A DNA stretch of 64,000 nucleotides, from NCBI RefSeq assembly GCF_000519305.1, contig NZ_JAFG01000003.1, positions 437,070 to 501,069 of the forward strand, written 5' to 3'. The notes beneath the pieces were generated by a model, which was not told where the DNA came from, ran no database searches, and was given only the letters and a program-made list of their open reading frames with translations. This DNA comes from Mesorhizobium ciceri WSM4083 (GTDB lineage: Bacteria > Pseudomonadota > Alphaproteobacteria > Rhizobiales > Rhizobiaceae). The translations under genes were made by a program, and so were the position numbers. Positions 16,370 to 25,220 of this stretch are shown here, in pieces; positions within the stretch are counted from its first letter, which is position 1; the number at the start of each line of letters is the position of its first letter.

Positions 16370-16663
16370 ATGCCAATGCGCCGAATTGCCTTGATGACGG
16401 CAGCGATCCTGCTGGCCGCGACCGGCCTCGCCGAAGCCAGGCCCGACACCCGCAAGATGAGTTGCGATCAACTCCGGCAACTGCTCCAAAGCCGCCATGC
16501 CGTGGTGCTGACCACAGGCCCCAACACCTATGACCGCTATGTCAGGCAGTTCGGCAACGAATGCGACTGGCCGGAGGTGCCGATGTCGGCCTATGTCCCG
16601 ACCCGTGACGGCAGTTGCCCGGTCTACCGCTGCGAGGAACCTGTCACCAACTTTCCGGACTGA
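16370..16663 (+). CDS. Small secreted Cys-containing protein
   Basis: 97 residues: signal peptide 1-23 (ILLAATGLAEA), then MSCDQLRQLLQSRHAVVLTTGPNTYDRYV...NECDWPEVPMSAYVPTRDGSCPVYRCEEP with four Cys. GAGGAA is 6 nt upstream. The C-x-x-L...A-V-V-L...CP-VY-C pattern recurs in small rhizobial periplasmic proteins of unknown function. Likely disulfide-bonded. Confidence 0.75.
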   Translation: MPMRRIALMTAAILLAATGLAEARPDTRKMSCDQLRQLLQSRHAVVLTTGPNTYDRYVRQFGNECDWPEVPMSAYVPTRDGSCPVYRCEEPVTNFPD

Positions 16664-16747
16664 CACCGCGCCTCCAATCGGCTTTGCCGCCGCAGTGCGT
16701 TGATCCCGGCGCGCGAACCGGCTAGGGGTGGGACGCAACGTGCATTT

Positions 16748-16821
16748 TCCCGCTTCGTCTAATGGTAGGACAGCGCCCTTTGAAGGCGTGAATCGAGGTT
16801 CGAGCCCTTGAGCGGGAACCA
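16748..16821 (+). tRNA. tRNA-Gln (anticodon TTG), atypical
   Basis: A 74-nt cloverleaf: acceptor TCCCGCT/AGCGGGA (7 bp, U1-A72), D-arm with AATGGTAGGA, anticodon stem GCGCC/GGCGT around loop CTTTGAA (anticodon TTG), T-arm CGAGG/CCTTG with loop TTCGAGC, discriminator A and an encoded CCA (16819-16821). U1-A72 is typical of glutamine tRNAs. The A discriminator and two wobble pairs are unusual, suggesting an extra or acquired copy rather than the housekeeping one. Confidence 0.85.
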
Positions 16822-16955
16822 GCAACCAAGCGTTCGGCTGTCAAAAGCTGCGCGCAGGGCTGGCCAGCCGGCATCAGCGTATTAGCGAACGCTTGTATTT
16901 CGCCCCAAGCAGGATCATCATCCGGACCGTGAGTGGCTTGAAGGGGTACAGCGCC

Positions 16956-17105
16956 ATGGAACTGAGTTGCTTTGACGGGGGCGTCCTTGCGTCGACGATG
17001 TCCCTGAACGTCACGGCGGTTTTCATAATATTGGCCGCATTTGCCGCATTTCGGCTGGTTGCAATGTCAGGCGAAGGTTCTGTCGACCAACTCCAGACGG
17101 CGTAG
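16956..17105 (+). CDS. Small single-span membrane peptide
   Basis: 49 residues from ATG 16956 (a later ATG at 16998 and a TTG at 16893 are in frame). One hydrophobic helix, VTAVFIILAAFAAFRLVAM. No strong ribosome site, so the start is unsure. It precedes the gene at 17136 by 30 bp. Could be chance. Confidence 0.4.
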   Translation: MELSCFDGGVLASTMSLNVTAVFIILAAFAAFRLVAMSGEGSVDQLQTA

Positions 17106-17135
17106 CCCGCAGGGAACTCCCGTAGGAGAAGGCAT

Positions 17136-17321
17136 ATGGCCGCGAGAAAAGTGGTCGCCGTCAAGGATTGGTCTTGCGGCATGAGCGACGAGCTTGGCCG
17201 CGTCGTCCTGACCATCAACCCGACCGAGGGTGAGCCCATCCTGGTTTTGATGACAATTTTCCAGGCGGCAAGGATGGCCGGGGAATTGCGGGCGCCGAAA
17301 CTCGTCTCCATATCTCGGTGA
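17136..17321 (+). CDS. Small hypothetical protein
   Basis: 61 residues; GGAGAAGG is 5 nt before the ATG. Sequence MAARKVVAVKDWSCGMSDELGRVVLTI...PILVLMTIFQAARMAGEL is mixed strand and helix. No family recognised. Confidence 0.65.
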   Translation: MAARKVVAVKDWSCGMSDELGRVVLTINPTEGEPILVLMTIFQAARMAGELRAPKLVSISR

Positions 17322-17517
17322 CGCAGCGCCCCTGGGCAAAGCGGATCAAGCTCGCCGGGGCGGCCCCAACGCCCTCCCCAGCGAGCTGTTGCTCCGTTAC
17401 GATGAACAATGGAGCAATTACTGCTTTACGGATCCGGGCGCCGTTAAGTTGCATCCGGCTCCTGAAACCATTTCGCGGACCCTGCGTTGACCACCGGGCC
17501 GACACAGGAGACATTCC

Positions 17518-17724
17518 ATGACCGTCAACTGCCGCATATCGATCGACAACCGGCCGGAGGCCACCGACGCCGTTTTCCAGGCGGTTCCCCGGATCGGCGA
17601 AAGCGTTGCGCTGTCGATCGACGGAACCACGCAGGATCTGCGGGTATCGCGCGTCGTGCACGTCACCAATGGCAGCCTGGAAGGTGCCGCGATCGTCGTC
17701 GAAGTGACGACCAACATCCTCTGA
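17518..17724 (+). CDS. Small hypothetical beta-rich protein
   Basis: 68 residues with AGGAG 8 nt upstream. Alternating hydrophobic residues (VNCRISIDN, VALSIDGTTQDLRVSRVVHV, AAIVVEVTTNIL) predict a small beta barrel. No known family; no signal peptide. Confidence 0.65.
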   Translation: MTVNCRISIDNRPEATDAVFQAVPRIGESVALSIDGTTQDLRVSRVVHVTNGSLEGAAIVVEVTTNIL

Positions 17725-17813
17725 ACCGAGAGTCTCGTCCCGGTACGCCAGCCGGCGCCGCGTCGCGGCAACTGCCGAACGGCCTACGGGCCAGGGCGGC
17801 TCAGTGAACCGCC

Positions 17814-18056
17814 CTACTCCTTGTCGCCGTCGGAAATGCCGTTGCCGCCGGCGGTTGGCAGGATGCCGAAGTCTTGCGACTTCGTCCCTTGCTCCGCCGT
17901 CAGGAAGCCATCCGAGGCAAGACCGCGCCGCAGCAATTCCCTCACGGCGGCCGAACGGCTCGGCATGCGCTTGTCGAAGCGCCAGTTTTCCAGCGCCGCC
18001 AGTTCTTCTGACGTCAGCATGATCTGCAACCGTTCCGGGCGTTCCAGTTCAGTCAT
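17814..18056 (-). CDS. Ribbon-helix-helix DNA-binding protein
   Basis: 80 residues from ATG 18056 with GAGGGAAG upstream. ERLQIMLTSEELAALENWRFDKRMPSRSAAVRELLRRGL is a textbook MetJ/Arc/CopG fold: one strand, helix, turn with SRSAAVRELL, helix. The remaining tail is polar. It has no toxin gene neighbour, so it may be an orphan regulator. A perfect dyad 37 bp upstream (18093-18111) is the likely self-operator. Confidence 0.8.
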   Translation of the reverse strand: MTELERPERLQIMLTSEELAALENWRFDKRMPSRSAAVRELLRRGLASDGFLTAEQGTKSQDFGILPTAGGNGISDGDKE

Positions 18057-18092
18057 CGCGCTTCCCTCGCTCAGCACCACGAATACGTAGAA

Positions 18093-18111
18093 TGAGTATT
18101 CAACTTACTCA
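18093..18111. promoter_or_regulatory. Probable operator of the ribbon-helix-helix gene
   Basis: TGAGTA (18093-18098) and TACTCA (18106-18111) form a perfect 6-bp inverted repeat with a 7-nt spacer in an AT-rich promoter region. A further ACTCAT half-site follows at once. Short dyads with repeated half-sites are usual for CopG-type self-repression. Confidence 0.55.
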
Positions 18112-18337
18112 ACTCATAATTAGGAAACCGCTCCTAGCGCGTCAAGACCTCGCGATGGGTGAACTGCTTGTCATGCTCAGGATGAGCCTTATGCGTATTC
18201 GGCGTAAGGAACACACTTGCATAACTATTCTAACTATTTGATTTGTTTGAATATTATTTAATTAGTGACTTGCCAGGGCGATCCCCCTGCCGCATTGTGC
18301 AACCTGAACAGAAAACCGTTCCCTTTGGGAGGTTTCG

Positions 18338-18655
18338 ATGCGGTATGATTACTCGGCGCGACTGCGCGAAGACATCCGTTCAGCGGTCCAGATCGCCTTC
18401 AGGAAGACCGGCATCGTCAGTATCACGGCGGTGGCGGAGCATGTAAGGGTCAGGAATCTGGCCGAAAACGTCGCCCTCGAGGACGTCGAATACCTTGTCT
18501 TCCAGGCAGCCCAGCTGATTGGCGCCGCAATTGAATTCGACGGGCTCACCAATTTCGATGGCGTGGCTGGTCTGTTCGTGGATGGCCTCGGTGGTGATGA
18601 TGGCGAGCACGTCATCACCCAACGCGACAGGCCTGGTCCGGCCACCCTGCAGTAG
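18338..18655 (+). CDS. Hypothetical protein
   Basis: 105 residues, GGGAGG 7 nt before the ATG. The N-terminal 30 residues (YDYSARLREDIRSAVQIAFRKTGIVSITAVAEHVR) resemble a helix-turn-helix; the rest is acidic. No family recognised. AT-rich promoter-like DNA (18190-18270) lies upstream. Confidence 0.6.
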   Translation: MRYDYSARLREDIRSAVQIAFRKTGIVSITAVAEHVRVRNLAENVALEDVEYLVFQAAQLIGAAIEFDGLTNFDGVAGLFVDGLGGDDGEHVITQRDRPGPATLQ

Positions 18656-18758
18656 GGCAGTTCCGGTTGAACCCGCATTTGTTCCGTGCCGGTCAGGGGG
18701 CCTCCTCAAAAGGCCGCCCTGCTGTTTCTGTACCCTGGTGATGACCGGAGCCGTTCCG

Positions 18759-19628
18759 TCAGGCGGAACCGGCGACTTGTGAGGCGAAGTCGCGGTAGGA
18801 ACGCAGCGGGCGGCCCAGAAGCGCGGTCAGCCGCTCGACGTCGCCGGCCTCGGGCAGCATGCCGTCGGTCAGGAACCGTTCGCCCATCAAGCGCATGTCG
18901 TACGCCATCCAGGCAGGCAGGAACTGCTTGAGATTCTGCTCGAAACCTTCAGTGTTGTCGCCGCCGTAGCTGATCGGGCGGGCGAGCACGTCAGACCAGA
19001 TGCCCGCGATATCCGTTCCCGTCAGTGTCTGCGGACCGACGAGGTTGATCCGCTCCAGCGCAAGCGGCTCCGCGGACCGTTCGCGACGCAGCAACTCGAG
19101 AGCGGCGATCTCCGCGATGTCACGCACGTCGATCATGGCGAGACCCTTGGCGCCGATCGGCATCGTGTAGGTGCCGTAGCCGGTGATCACGTCTTCGATC
19201 ATCAGGTCGTTCTGGATGAAATAGGCCGGGCGCAGGATCGTAGCCTGGAAGCCCATCTGCTCGATCATTCGCTCGACGCCGAACTTGCCGGCGAAATGCG
19301 GCACGTTCACATAGACGTCGGCGTGGATCACCGAGAGATAGACAATCCGCTCGATGCCCGCCGATCGGGCGACGTTGAGCGCGACCAAAGCCTGGGTGAA
19401 TTCGTCCGCCACCACCGCGTTCAAGAGGAACAGGGTGGAAACACCGGACATGGCTTTGCGCAGCGAATCGACATCGAGAAAGTCGCCTTTCGCGACCGAT
19501 ACGCCCGCCGGGAAGCTGGCTTTCGACGGGTCGCGGACGAGAGCACGGACATCGGCGCCGCGCTTGACGAGGTGCTCGACGACTTGGCGGCCGACATTGC
19601 CTGTGGCGCCGGTAACGAGGATGGTCAT
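18759..19628 (-). CDS. NmrA-like NAD(P)-binding protein
   Basis: 289 residues. N-terminal Rossmann motif TILVTGATGNVGRQVVEHL, then DFLDVDSLRKAMSGVSTLFLLN and ILRPAYFIQNDL, characteristic of the atypical SDR / NmrA group (including quinone reductase-like QorB). It lacks a YxxxK pair, typical of atypical SDRs. It faces the LysR gene at 19732, which probably controls it through the operator between them. Confidence 0.85.
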   Translation of the reverse strand: MTILVTGATGNVGRQVVEHLVKRGADVRALVRDPSKASFPAGVSVAKGDFLDVDSLRKAMSGVSTLFLLNAVVADEFTQALVALNVARSAGIERIVYLSVIHADVYVNVPHFAGKFGVERMIEQMGFQATILRPAYFIQNDLMIEDVITGYGTYTMPIGAKGLAMIDVRDIAEIAALELLRRERSAEPLALERINLVGPQTLTGTDIAGIWSDVLARPISYGGDNTEGFEQNLKQFLPAWMAYDMRLMGERFLTDGMLPEAGDVERLTALLGRPLRSYRDFASQVAGSA

Positions 19629-19702
19629 GGAATTTCTCCTGTTGGGTTGCTTGACAGGCCCAATATGTGTGGCTCACAAACATTCAAATAGGCGGAAATT
19701 TT

Positions 19703-19715
19703 AGACGTACCGTCT
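19703..19715. promoter_or_regulatory. Palindromic site in NmrA/LysR divergent promoter
   Basis: AGACG (19703-19707) and CGTCT (19711-19715) are perfect complements around TAC, 17 bp before the lysR-type start. TTGACA at 19651-19656 is a possible -35. A likely binding site for the regulator. Confidence 0.5.
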
Positions 19716-19731
19716 CACTGGTGGAACACTC

Positions 19732-20616
19732 ATGGATCTTCTGGCCCTGACCGATTTCAACCTCGTTGCCCGCCATGGCGGTTTCGGCAAAGCGGCAAGG
19801 GCCACCGGCCGGCCCAAGGCAACGCTGTCCCGGCGGGTTGGAGACCTGGAGAGCAGCCTTGACCTGCGCCTGTTTGAACGGGGTGCGCGTAACCTGAAGC
19901 TGACCGAGGAAGGACGAGCGCTTTTCGAGCGGACGGGGGCGTTGCTTGCCGAACTGGACGAGACGGCCGCGGCGATCGCCTCGGGCGGTCAAAGACCCAA
20001 GGGCAGATTGCGTATCAGCGCGCCCCTGCTTTTTTCTCAGACCGCGATGGGGAGGATCGCCGCGGGATTTGCCCTCAAATTTCCGGAGGTGAGGCTGGAG
20101 GTCACGACCGAGGACCGGGCTGTGGACATGATCGAGGAAGGCTACGACCTGGTAATCCGGGTCAACCCGGATCCCGACGAAAGCCTGGTCGGACGGGCGT
20201 TTCTCCGTGACCGGCTGGTCGTCGTGGCGAGCCCTGACCTTCCTCGCACCGGTGGTCCGGCCCCTGGCGTTGCGCGCGGGACAGGCGAACGGCAAACATG
20301 GCACGTGAAGACTGAGGGTGGCCGGTCGTCGATTAAAATCGAGCCGGTCCTCACTTTGGGAACGCTCATTATGGTGCGCGATGCGGTGCGAGCGGGGGTC
20401 GGTGCGGCACGTCTTCCCATTTCGTTGGTGGCCCACGATTTGGCTGACGGCACACTGGTGAATTGGGGAGACATTGACGGCCCTGAGATCGCTCTGTGGA
20501 CGCTCTACCCCTCCCGGCGGCTGCTCAGCCCGCGCGTGTCGGCGTTCCTGGACTTTCTGAAACAGGCCTTCCCGAACGGGACGCCGGACGAACTGGCCGC
20601 CTATATCGGCAGGTGA
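19732..20616 (+). CDS. LysR family transcriptional regulator
   Basis: 294 residues: winged helix-turn-helix (1-60, FNLVARHGGFGKAARATGRPKATLSRRVGDLE...LFERGARNLKLTEEG) and a substrate-binding domain (about 88-290, GRLRISAPLLFSQTAMGRIAAGFALKFPEVRLEV). It belongs to the group usually placed divergent to redox enzymes, here the NmrA-like gene. Effector unknown. Confidence 0.9.
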   Translation: MDLLALTDFNLVARHGGFGKAARATGRPKATLSRRVGDLESSLDLRLFERGARNLKLTEEGRALFERTGALLAELDETAAAIASGGQRPKGRLRISAPLLFSQTAMGRIAAGFALKFPEVRLEVTTEDRAVDMIEEGYDLVIRVNPDPDESLVGRAFLRDRLVVVASPDLPRTGGPAPGVARGTGERQTWHVKTEGGRSSIKIEPVLTLGTLIMVRDAVRAGVGAARLPISLVAHDLADGTLVNWGDIDGPEIALWTLYPSRRLLSPRVSAFLDFLKQAFPNGTPDELAAYIGR

Positions 20617-20846
20617 TGCCCGGCCGCTTTCGGGCGCCCCGGGAACCTTGGCAGAGCGTAGGCTTCACGTCACCTGCCAGCCTGCTTGGCAGAATATGCC
20701 TTGGCCTGTTTCCGATTCACTCATTCGACAGAACCCGGCAAACAGGCCGATCGCGCCGGCAGGACGCCGTTTCGCGAACGATTGTTTTTGGTATGGAACA
20801 AACTGGGTGCATGGAGGTTTGGCCTCGCCGCACTCAGGAGGACGTG

Positions 20847-21032
20847 GTGAAGGCTCTGCGCAGTCTCCTTGCCGAACTGTCATCCAACTGGCTCAGGCGC
20901 CGCAAGGCGCAAGCGTCCAATACCGCTGTGAATGCCAAAGCCACGCCCAGCGTTGCGCCGCAGGCGTCAAACCAGCGTGCCGCTCATAGGCCCAAGCCTC
21001 CGTCCACCCGCGATGTCGCTTCCAACATGTGA
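20847..21032 (+). CDS. Small basic protein
   Basis: 61 residues from GTG 20847, which has AGGAGG 5 nt upstream (GTG 20844 is too close). An amphipathic head LRSLLAELSSNWLRRRK is followed by a polar Ala/Pro-rich tail. Next gene starts 16 bp later. No family recognised. Confidence 0.5.
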   Translation: MKALRSLLAELSSNWLRRRKAQASNTAVNAKATPSVAPQASNQRAAHRPKPPSTRDVASNM

Positions 21033-21048
21033 GTGAGTTGCAAAGGCC

Positions 21049-21243
21049 ATGATGATGCTGAATCGCCTGATTACGGATCCGCTTCTCCGCCTTTTCCTCG
21101 GTATAGTTGCCGGCACATTGGCTGGAGGCGGTGTCGGCGAAGTGGTCGGCAACCATATTATGGCCGATCCCCTTGTCGGCGCTTCCGTGGGCGCTTTTGT
21201 CGGCGCCGCGATTGCCGGAGTGATACTGGCCGTCGAAGAATAG
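21049..21243 (+). CDS. Small glycine-zipper membrane protein
   Basis: 64 residues, three possible tandem ATGs (21049-21057). Two hydrophobic segments (LFLGIVAGTLAGGGVGEVVG and GASVGAFVGAAIAGVIL) rich in G-x3-G pairs. Such proteins pack in the inner membrane; no role can be assigned. It may be cotranscribed with the gene before it. Confidence 0.65.
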   Translation: MMMLNRLITDPLLRLFLGIVAGTLAGGGVGEVVGNHIMADPLVGASVGAFVGAAIAGVILAVEE

Positions 21244-21344
21244 CGCTGCCGCATGGTGAACAAGCCATTCGGCGGCCGCGTCATCTTCAAGCCACCGACA
21301 TGCGGCCGAACACCCTGTGGGAATTGAGCGATCGGCTGCTATAA

Positions 21345-22376
<1,032 letters not shown>

Positions 22377-22431
22377 GGGCTCCTGCCCCAGCGTCCGCGA
22401 CGGTCTCGCCAAGCTTCGTTCGATAGACAAG

Positions 22432-22920
22432 CTATCGAAAGCCGAGATGCTTCCGATAACAATGGGTTTCCACGGTGAACCTGCCGGCGGCATTGTCCGG
22501 CAGCCAAAGTGCGTCTTCGAAGGTGCGGCTCAAGCGCCACCCTTCGCGGGCATAAAATCTCTGCGCGCGGAGATTTCCCGCCGTGCAGAAAAGCTCTGCC
22601 TCCGCCACGCCTTGTTCGGACAAGAGATGCTCGGCGCGTGACAGCAGATCGCGGGCGGTCCCGCTTCCCCGTGCTTGCGGGCTTACATAGAGTTTGACCA
22701 GTTCCGCTCCGTTGATGGAGACGAAGCCAAGCAATCCATCGGCTGCCGCCACATGGAAGGCATCGGTGGATTGCTCCAGCCACAGCGCAAAATGCGCCGG
22801 CGTTCGGTACGCCAGGATTTCGGCTGGAACCAGATGCGCATGGGCATCATGCCAGCCCTGATGCCACAGTTGCACGATCGCCGACCGGTCGGCTTCTTGG
22901 GCTGGACGAATTTCGAGCAT
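22432..22920 (-). CDS. GNAT family N-acetyltransferase
   Basis: 162 residues with the GNAT core: IRPAQEADRSAIVQLWHQGW, strand LLGFVSING, and the acetyl-CoA loop LYVSPQARGSGTARDLLSRAEHLL, then FYAREGWRLSR. Substrate unknown. A terminator-like hairpin lies just outside its 5' side at 22951-22973. Confidence 0.85.
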   Translation of the reverse strand: MLEIRPAQEADRSAIVQLWHQGWHDAHAHLVPAEILAYRTPAHFALWLEQSTDAFHVAAADGLLGFVSINGAELVKLYVSPQARGSGTARDLLSRAEHLLSEQGVAEAELFCTAGNLRAQRFYAREGWRLSRTFEDALWLPDNAAGRFTVETHCYRKHLGFR

Positions 22921-22950
22921 TTCTCACCGCCGACGGGTGGCCAATTCCGT

Positions 22951-22973
22951 AAGGCCGCGTGGAGGGCGGCCTT
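22951..22973. terminator. Terminator-like hairpin
   Basis: Perfect 8-bp stem AAGGCCGC / GCGGCCTT around a 7-base loop, followed by GTTG on plus. It sits upstream of the GNAT gene and beyond the end of the 23086-25071 gene, so it could end that minus-strand transcript. Confidence 0.55.
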
Positions 22974-23085
22974 GTTGCATGGGCCTTCCGCCGATTTCGG
23001 TCAACCCAGATTTATGGGTTCACAGCCTCGCAATTCATGCCTGCCTTGTCGATCCCGACATTGCCGAAGAAGGCCAAGGCAGAGC

Positions 23086-25071
23086 CTAACCCGCCGCTGC
23101 CGCCGTGACCTTCTTGGACGCGGCCCGCGGTCGCCGCATGCGCCGTTTGGCGACAAGCTTGAGCGCGACCGGGGGCTCGTTTGACAGCGCGCCCAGCACG
23201 GCGTCGACCATGCCATGCGCCACGAAATCCGCGTTCAAGTCACGGGCCAGTTTGTCGGCCGTCTCCTTGTCCTCAGCAGCGGCCTCCGACCAGAACACGA
23301 TTCCCACCCGAAGTGCGGCCTTGGCGCGCTTCAGCCGGCGAACCAGGAAACGGGCGTGCTTGACGGAATCCCGGTTCAGGAATCCGACCACGACGGTGTC
23401 GACGGTTTCGAGCTCAAGGCGGCGAATGCTGGCGGGCTCCATATCGGCGAAGCCGGCTTTCGATACCGTCGCGCCCTGGACCTCCAGCACCTGCGCCAGC
23501 ATAGCGGCGGCGGCGTCGTCGAGCTCGCCACGCCCGCCGGCGCAAAGCACGGACATATCCGTGCCGTCGGGCAGTTCGGTCTCGTCCTCCCCGCCGGGAT
23601 CGCCATCGTCGCTCGCCTCTGCGGCCACGTGCGGCTCTTCCGCCTCGCCTGCCTCCTCCTGCGCGCTGTCGTCGAGATTGGCCACCAGCATCAGGGCACT
23701 GGCCGCCACCTGCCGCCTCTGCAAATCGCCCATGACGCCGCGCACACGGTCCTGTTCGCCCAGCAGAAGCGCCGGAATGGCAACCTTGTCATAGAATTCG
23801 ACCAGATATTTCTCCTCCAGCATCTCCTCGGCATGATCGGTGGCTTCTTCCGGATCGCCGGCCAGCAGCCGCTGGTACAGGCGTGCATGGGGTTCGAGCA
23901 CGGGCTCGTTGCCGAACAGCACGTCGAGGAATTCAAACTGCGGCACGTGCCTGCCCAGCACCACCAAGCAGACGGTGAGCGGTGTCGACAGGATCAGCCC
24001 GAGCGGTCCCCAGAGCCACGTCCAGAAAATCGCCGCGACGATGATCGCCAGCGGCGACAGTCCGGTCCGCGAACCATAGAGCCAGGGTTCGATGACATTG
24101 CCGGTGATCAGCTCCATCACCACGAACAGGGCGGCCGTCCACAGCACGAGCGACCAGCCCGGTGCCACGGCCAGCGCCAGGAACAGCGGCAAAAGCATGC
24201 CTATGATCGGGCCGATATAGGGCACGAAACGCAGCGCCAGTGCCAGCAGCCCCCACAGCAGCGCATTGGGAATGCCGAGGGCCCAGAGCCCGATCGCGAT
24301 CGGCACGGCGTAGACGATGTTGACGACCAATTGCATCAGGAGATAACGGCCCACCCGCTTGGCGGCCTCCTGAAGCGCCTCGGTGGTTCGGTGGAGGTCG
24401 CCGTAACCGACAAGCCGGATGAAGCGGTCACGCAAATCCTCCCGCTCGAGCAGCATGAAGATGACGACGACGATGATCAGCCCGGCCGATCCGAGCGGGC
24501 TGATCAGCGGCCCGACGATGTTCTGCAGGACCTGAAGCGGCCTTTCGCGCGCGACGATCTCGACCGGCACCGGCTCGCGCGGCGGCTTTTCCGGGGTGGC
24601 AGCCGGCAGCGAGGGGTCCTGCCTGTCGATCTCCTGGCCGACCCGCTCGACCACCTGGCTCAGTCTGGCAAGGATCCCGCCCCCGACCCCGGTTTCCTTG
24701 AGCGAGCGGATCTTGGTCAGGATGTTGGTCTGGTAGACCGGGATGTTCTGCGCCAGTTCGCTGACCTGCGTGGCGACGATGAAGGAGAACAGGCCAAGTG
24801 CGGCGAAAGCGCCGAGCACGCTGGCAATGACGGCGGCAATCCGGGGTATGCCGATCTTTTTAAGTGCCGAGACAAGCGGCGCCAGTGCGAAGGTCAGCAG
24901 CAGCGCGATCGCGATCGGCAGGAAAACCTCGCGCCCGAAATACAGGGCCGCCACCGTCGTGACGATGGCCGCCACGTTGGGCAAAGAGGTTCGCGGATGG
25001 GGCGCGGCCGCTGAAAGGGCGTCCCCCAGCCCATCAGCCGGAGACGCCGTGCCGTTTCGACGATTGGCCAC
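23086..25071 (-). CDS. AI-2E family permease with long C-terminal domain
   Basis: 661 residues from GTG 25071, which has AGGGGAGG 6 nt upstream. Residues about 30-370 form the eight-helix AI-2E/TqsA/PerM permease (RFVPYIGPIIGMLLPLFLALAV; VIEPWLYGSRTGLSPLAIIVAAIFWTWLWGPLGLILSTPLTVCLVVLGRHV). About 290 further residues are cytosolic: a helical part (RLLAGDPEEATDHAEEMLEE), an acidic linker, and an alpha/beta segment (DDAAAAMLAQVLEVQGATVSKAG...VDTVVVGFLNRDSVKHARFLVRRLKRA) recalling a B12-binding-like Rossmann fold. The transported compound is unknown. Confidence 0.85.
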   Translation of the reverse strand: MANRRNGTASPADGLGDALSAAAPHPRTSLPNVAAIVTTVAALYFGREVFLPIAIALLLTFALAPLVSALKKIGIPRIAAVIASVLGAFAALGLFSFIVATQVSELAQNIPVYQTNILTKIRSLKETGVGGGILARLSQVVERVGQEIDRQDPSLPAATPEKPPREPVPVEIVARERPLQVLQNIVGPLISPLGSAGLIIVVVIFMLLEREDLRDRFIRLVGYGDLHRTTEALQEAAKRVGRYLLMQLVVNIVYAVPIAIGLWALGIPNALLWGLLALALRFVPYIGPIIGMLLPLFLALAVAPGWSLVLWTAALFVVMELITGNVIEPWLYGSRTGLSPLAIIVAAIFWTWLWGPLGLILSTPLTVCLVVLGRHVPQFEFLDVLFGNEPVLEPHARLYQRLLAGDPEEATDHAEEMLEEKYLVEFYDKVAIPALLLGEQDRVRGVMGDLQRRQVAASALMLVANLDDSAQEEAGEAEEPHVAAEASDDGDPGGEDETELPDGTDMSVLCAGGRGELDDAAAAMLAQVLEVQGATVSKAGFADMEPASIRRLELETVDTVVVGFLNRDSVKHARFLVRRLKRAKAALRVGIVFWSEAAAEDKETADKLARDLNADFVAHGMVDAVLGALSNEPPVALKLVAKRRMRRPRAASKKVTAAAAG

Positions 25072-25220
25072 GTGATGCCTCCCCTGCCAAATGCCATGAT
25101 CGGGCATATAGAGCGGACGTGCAACTTTAGCCAACGATGAAATACGCCGCACTCGACAGGCAATGATCCGGCCCGCACCGGCCGCTCTCGAAGGGCGGAC
25201 GTCAGGCTCGCCCGATCGGA

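Noticed and set aside
17389-17418. TTGCTCC/GGAGCAA hairpin as a small RNA
   Set aside because: Only a 7-bp stem with a large loop and no promoter or U-run; not enough to call.
23215-25014. Long plus-strand open frame (599 codons)
   Set aside because: It is antisense to the AI-2E-type permease, and its Arg/Gln/His-rich text is what the opposite strand of a GC-rich gene yields.
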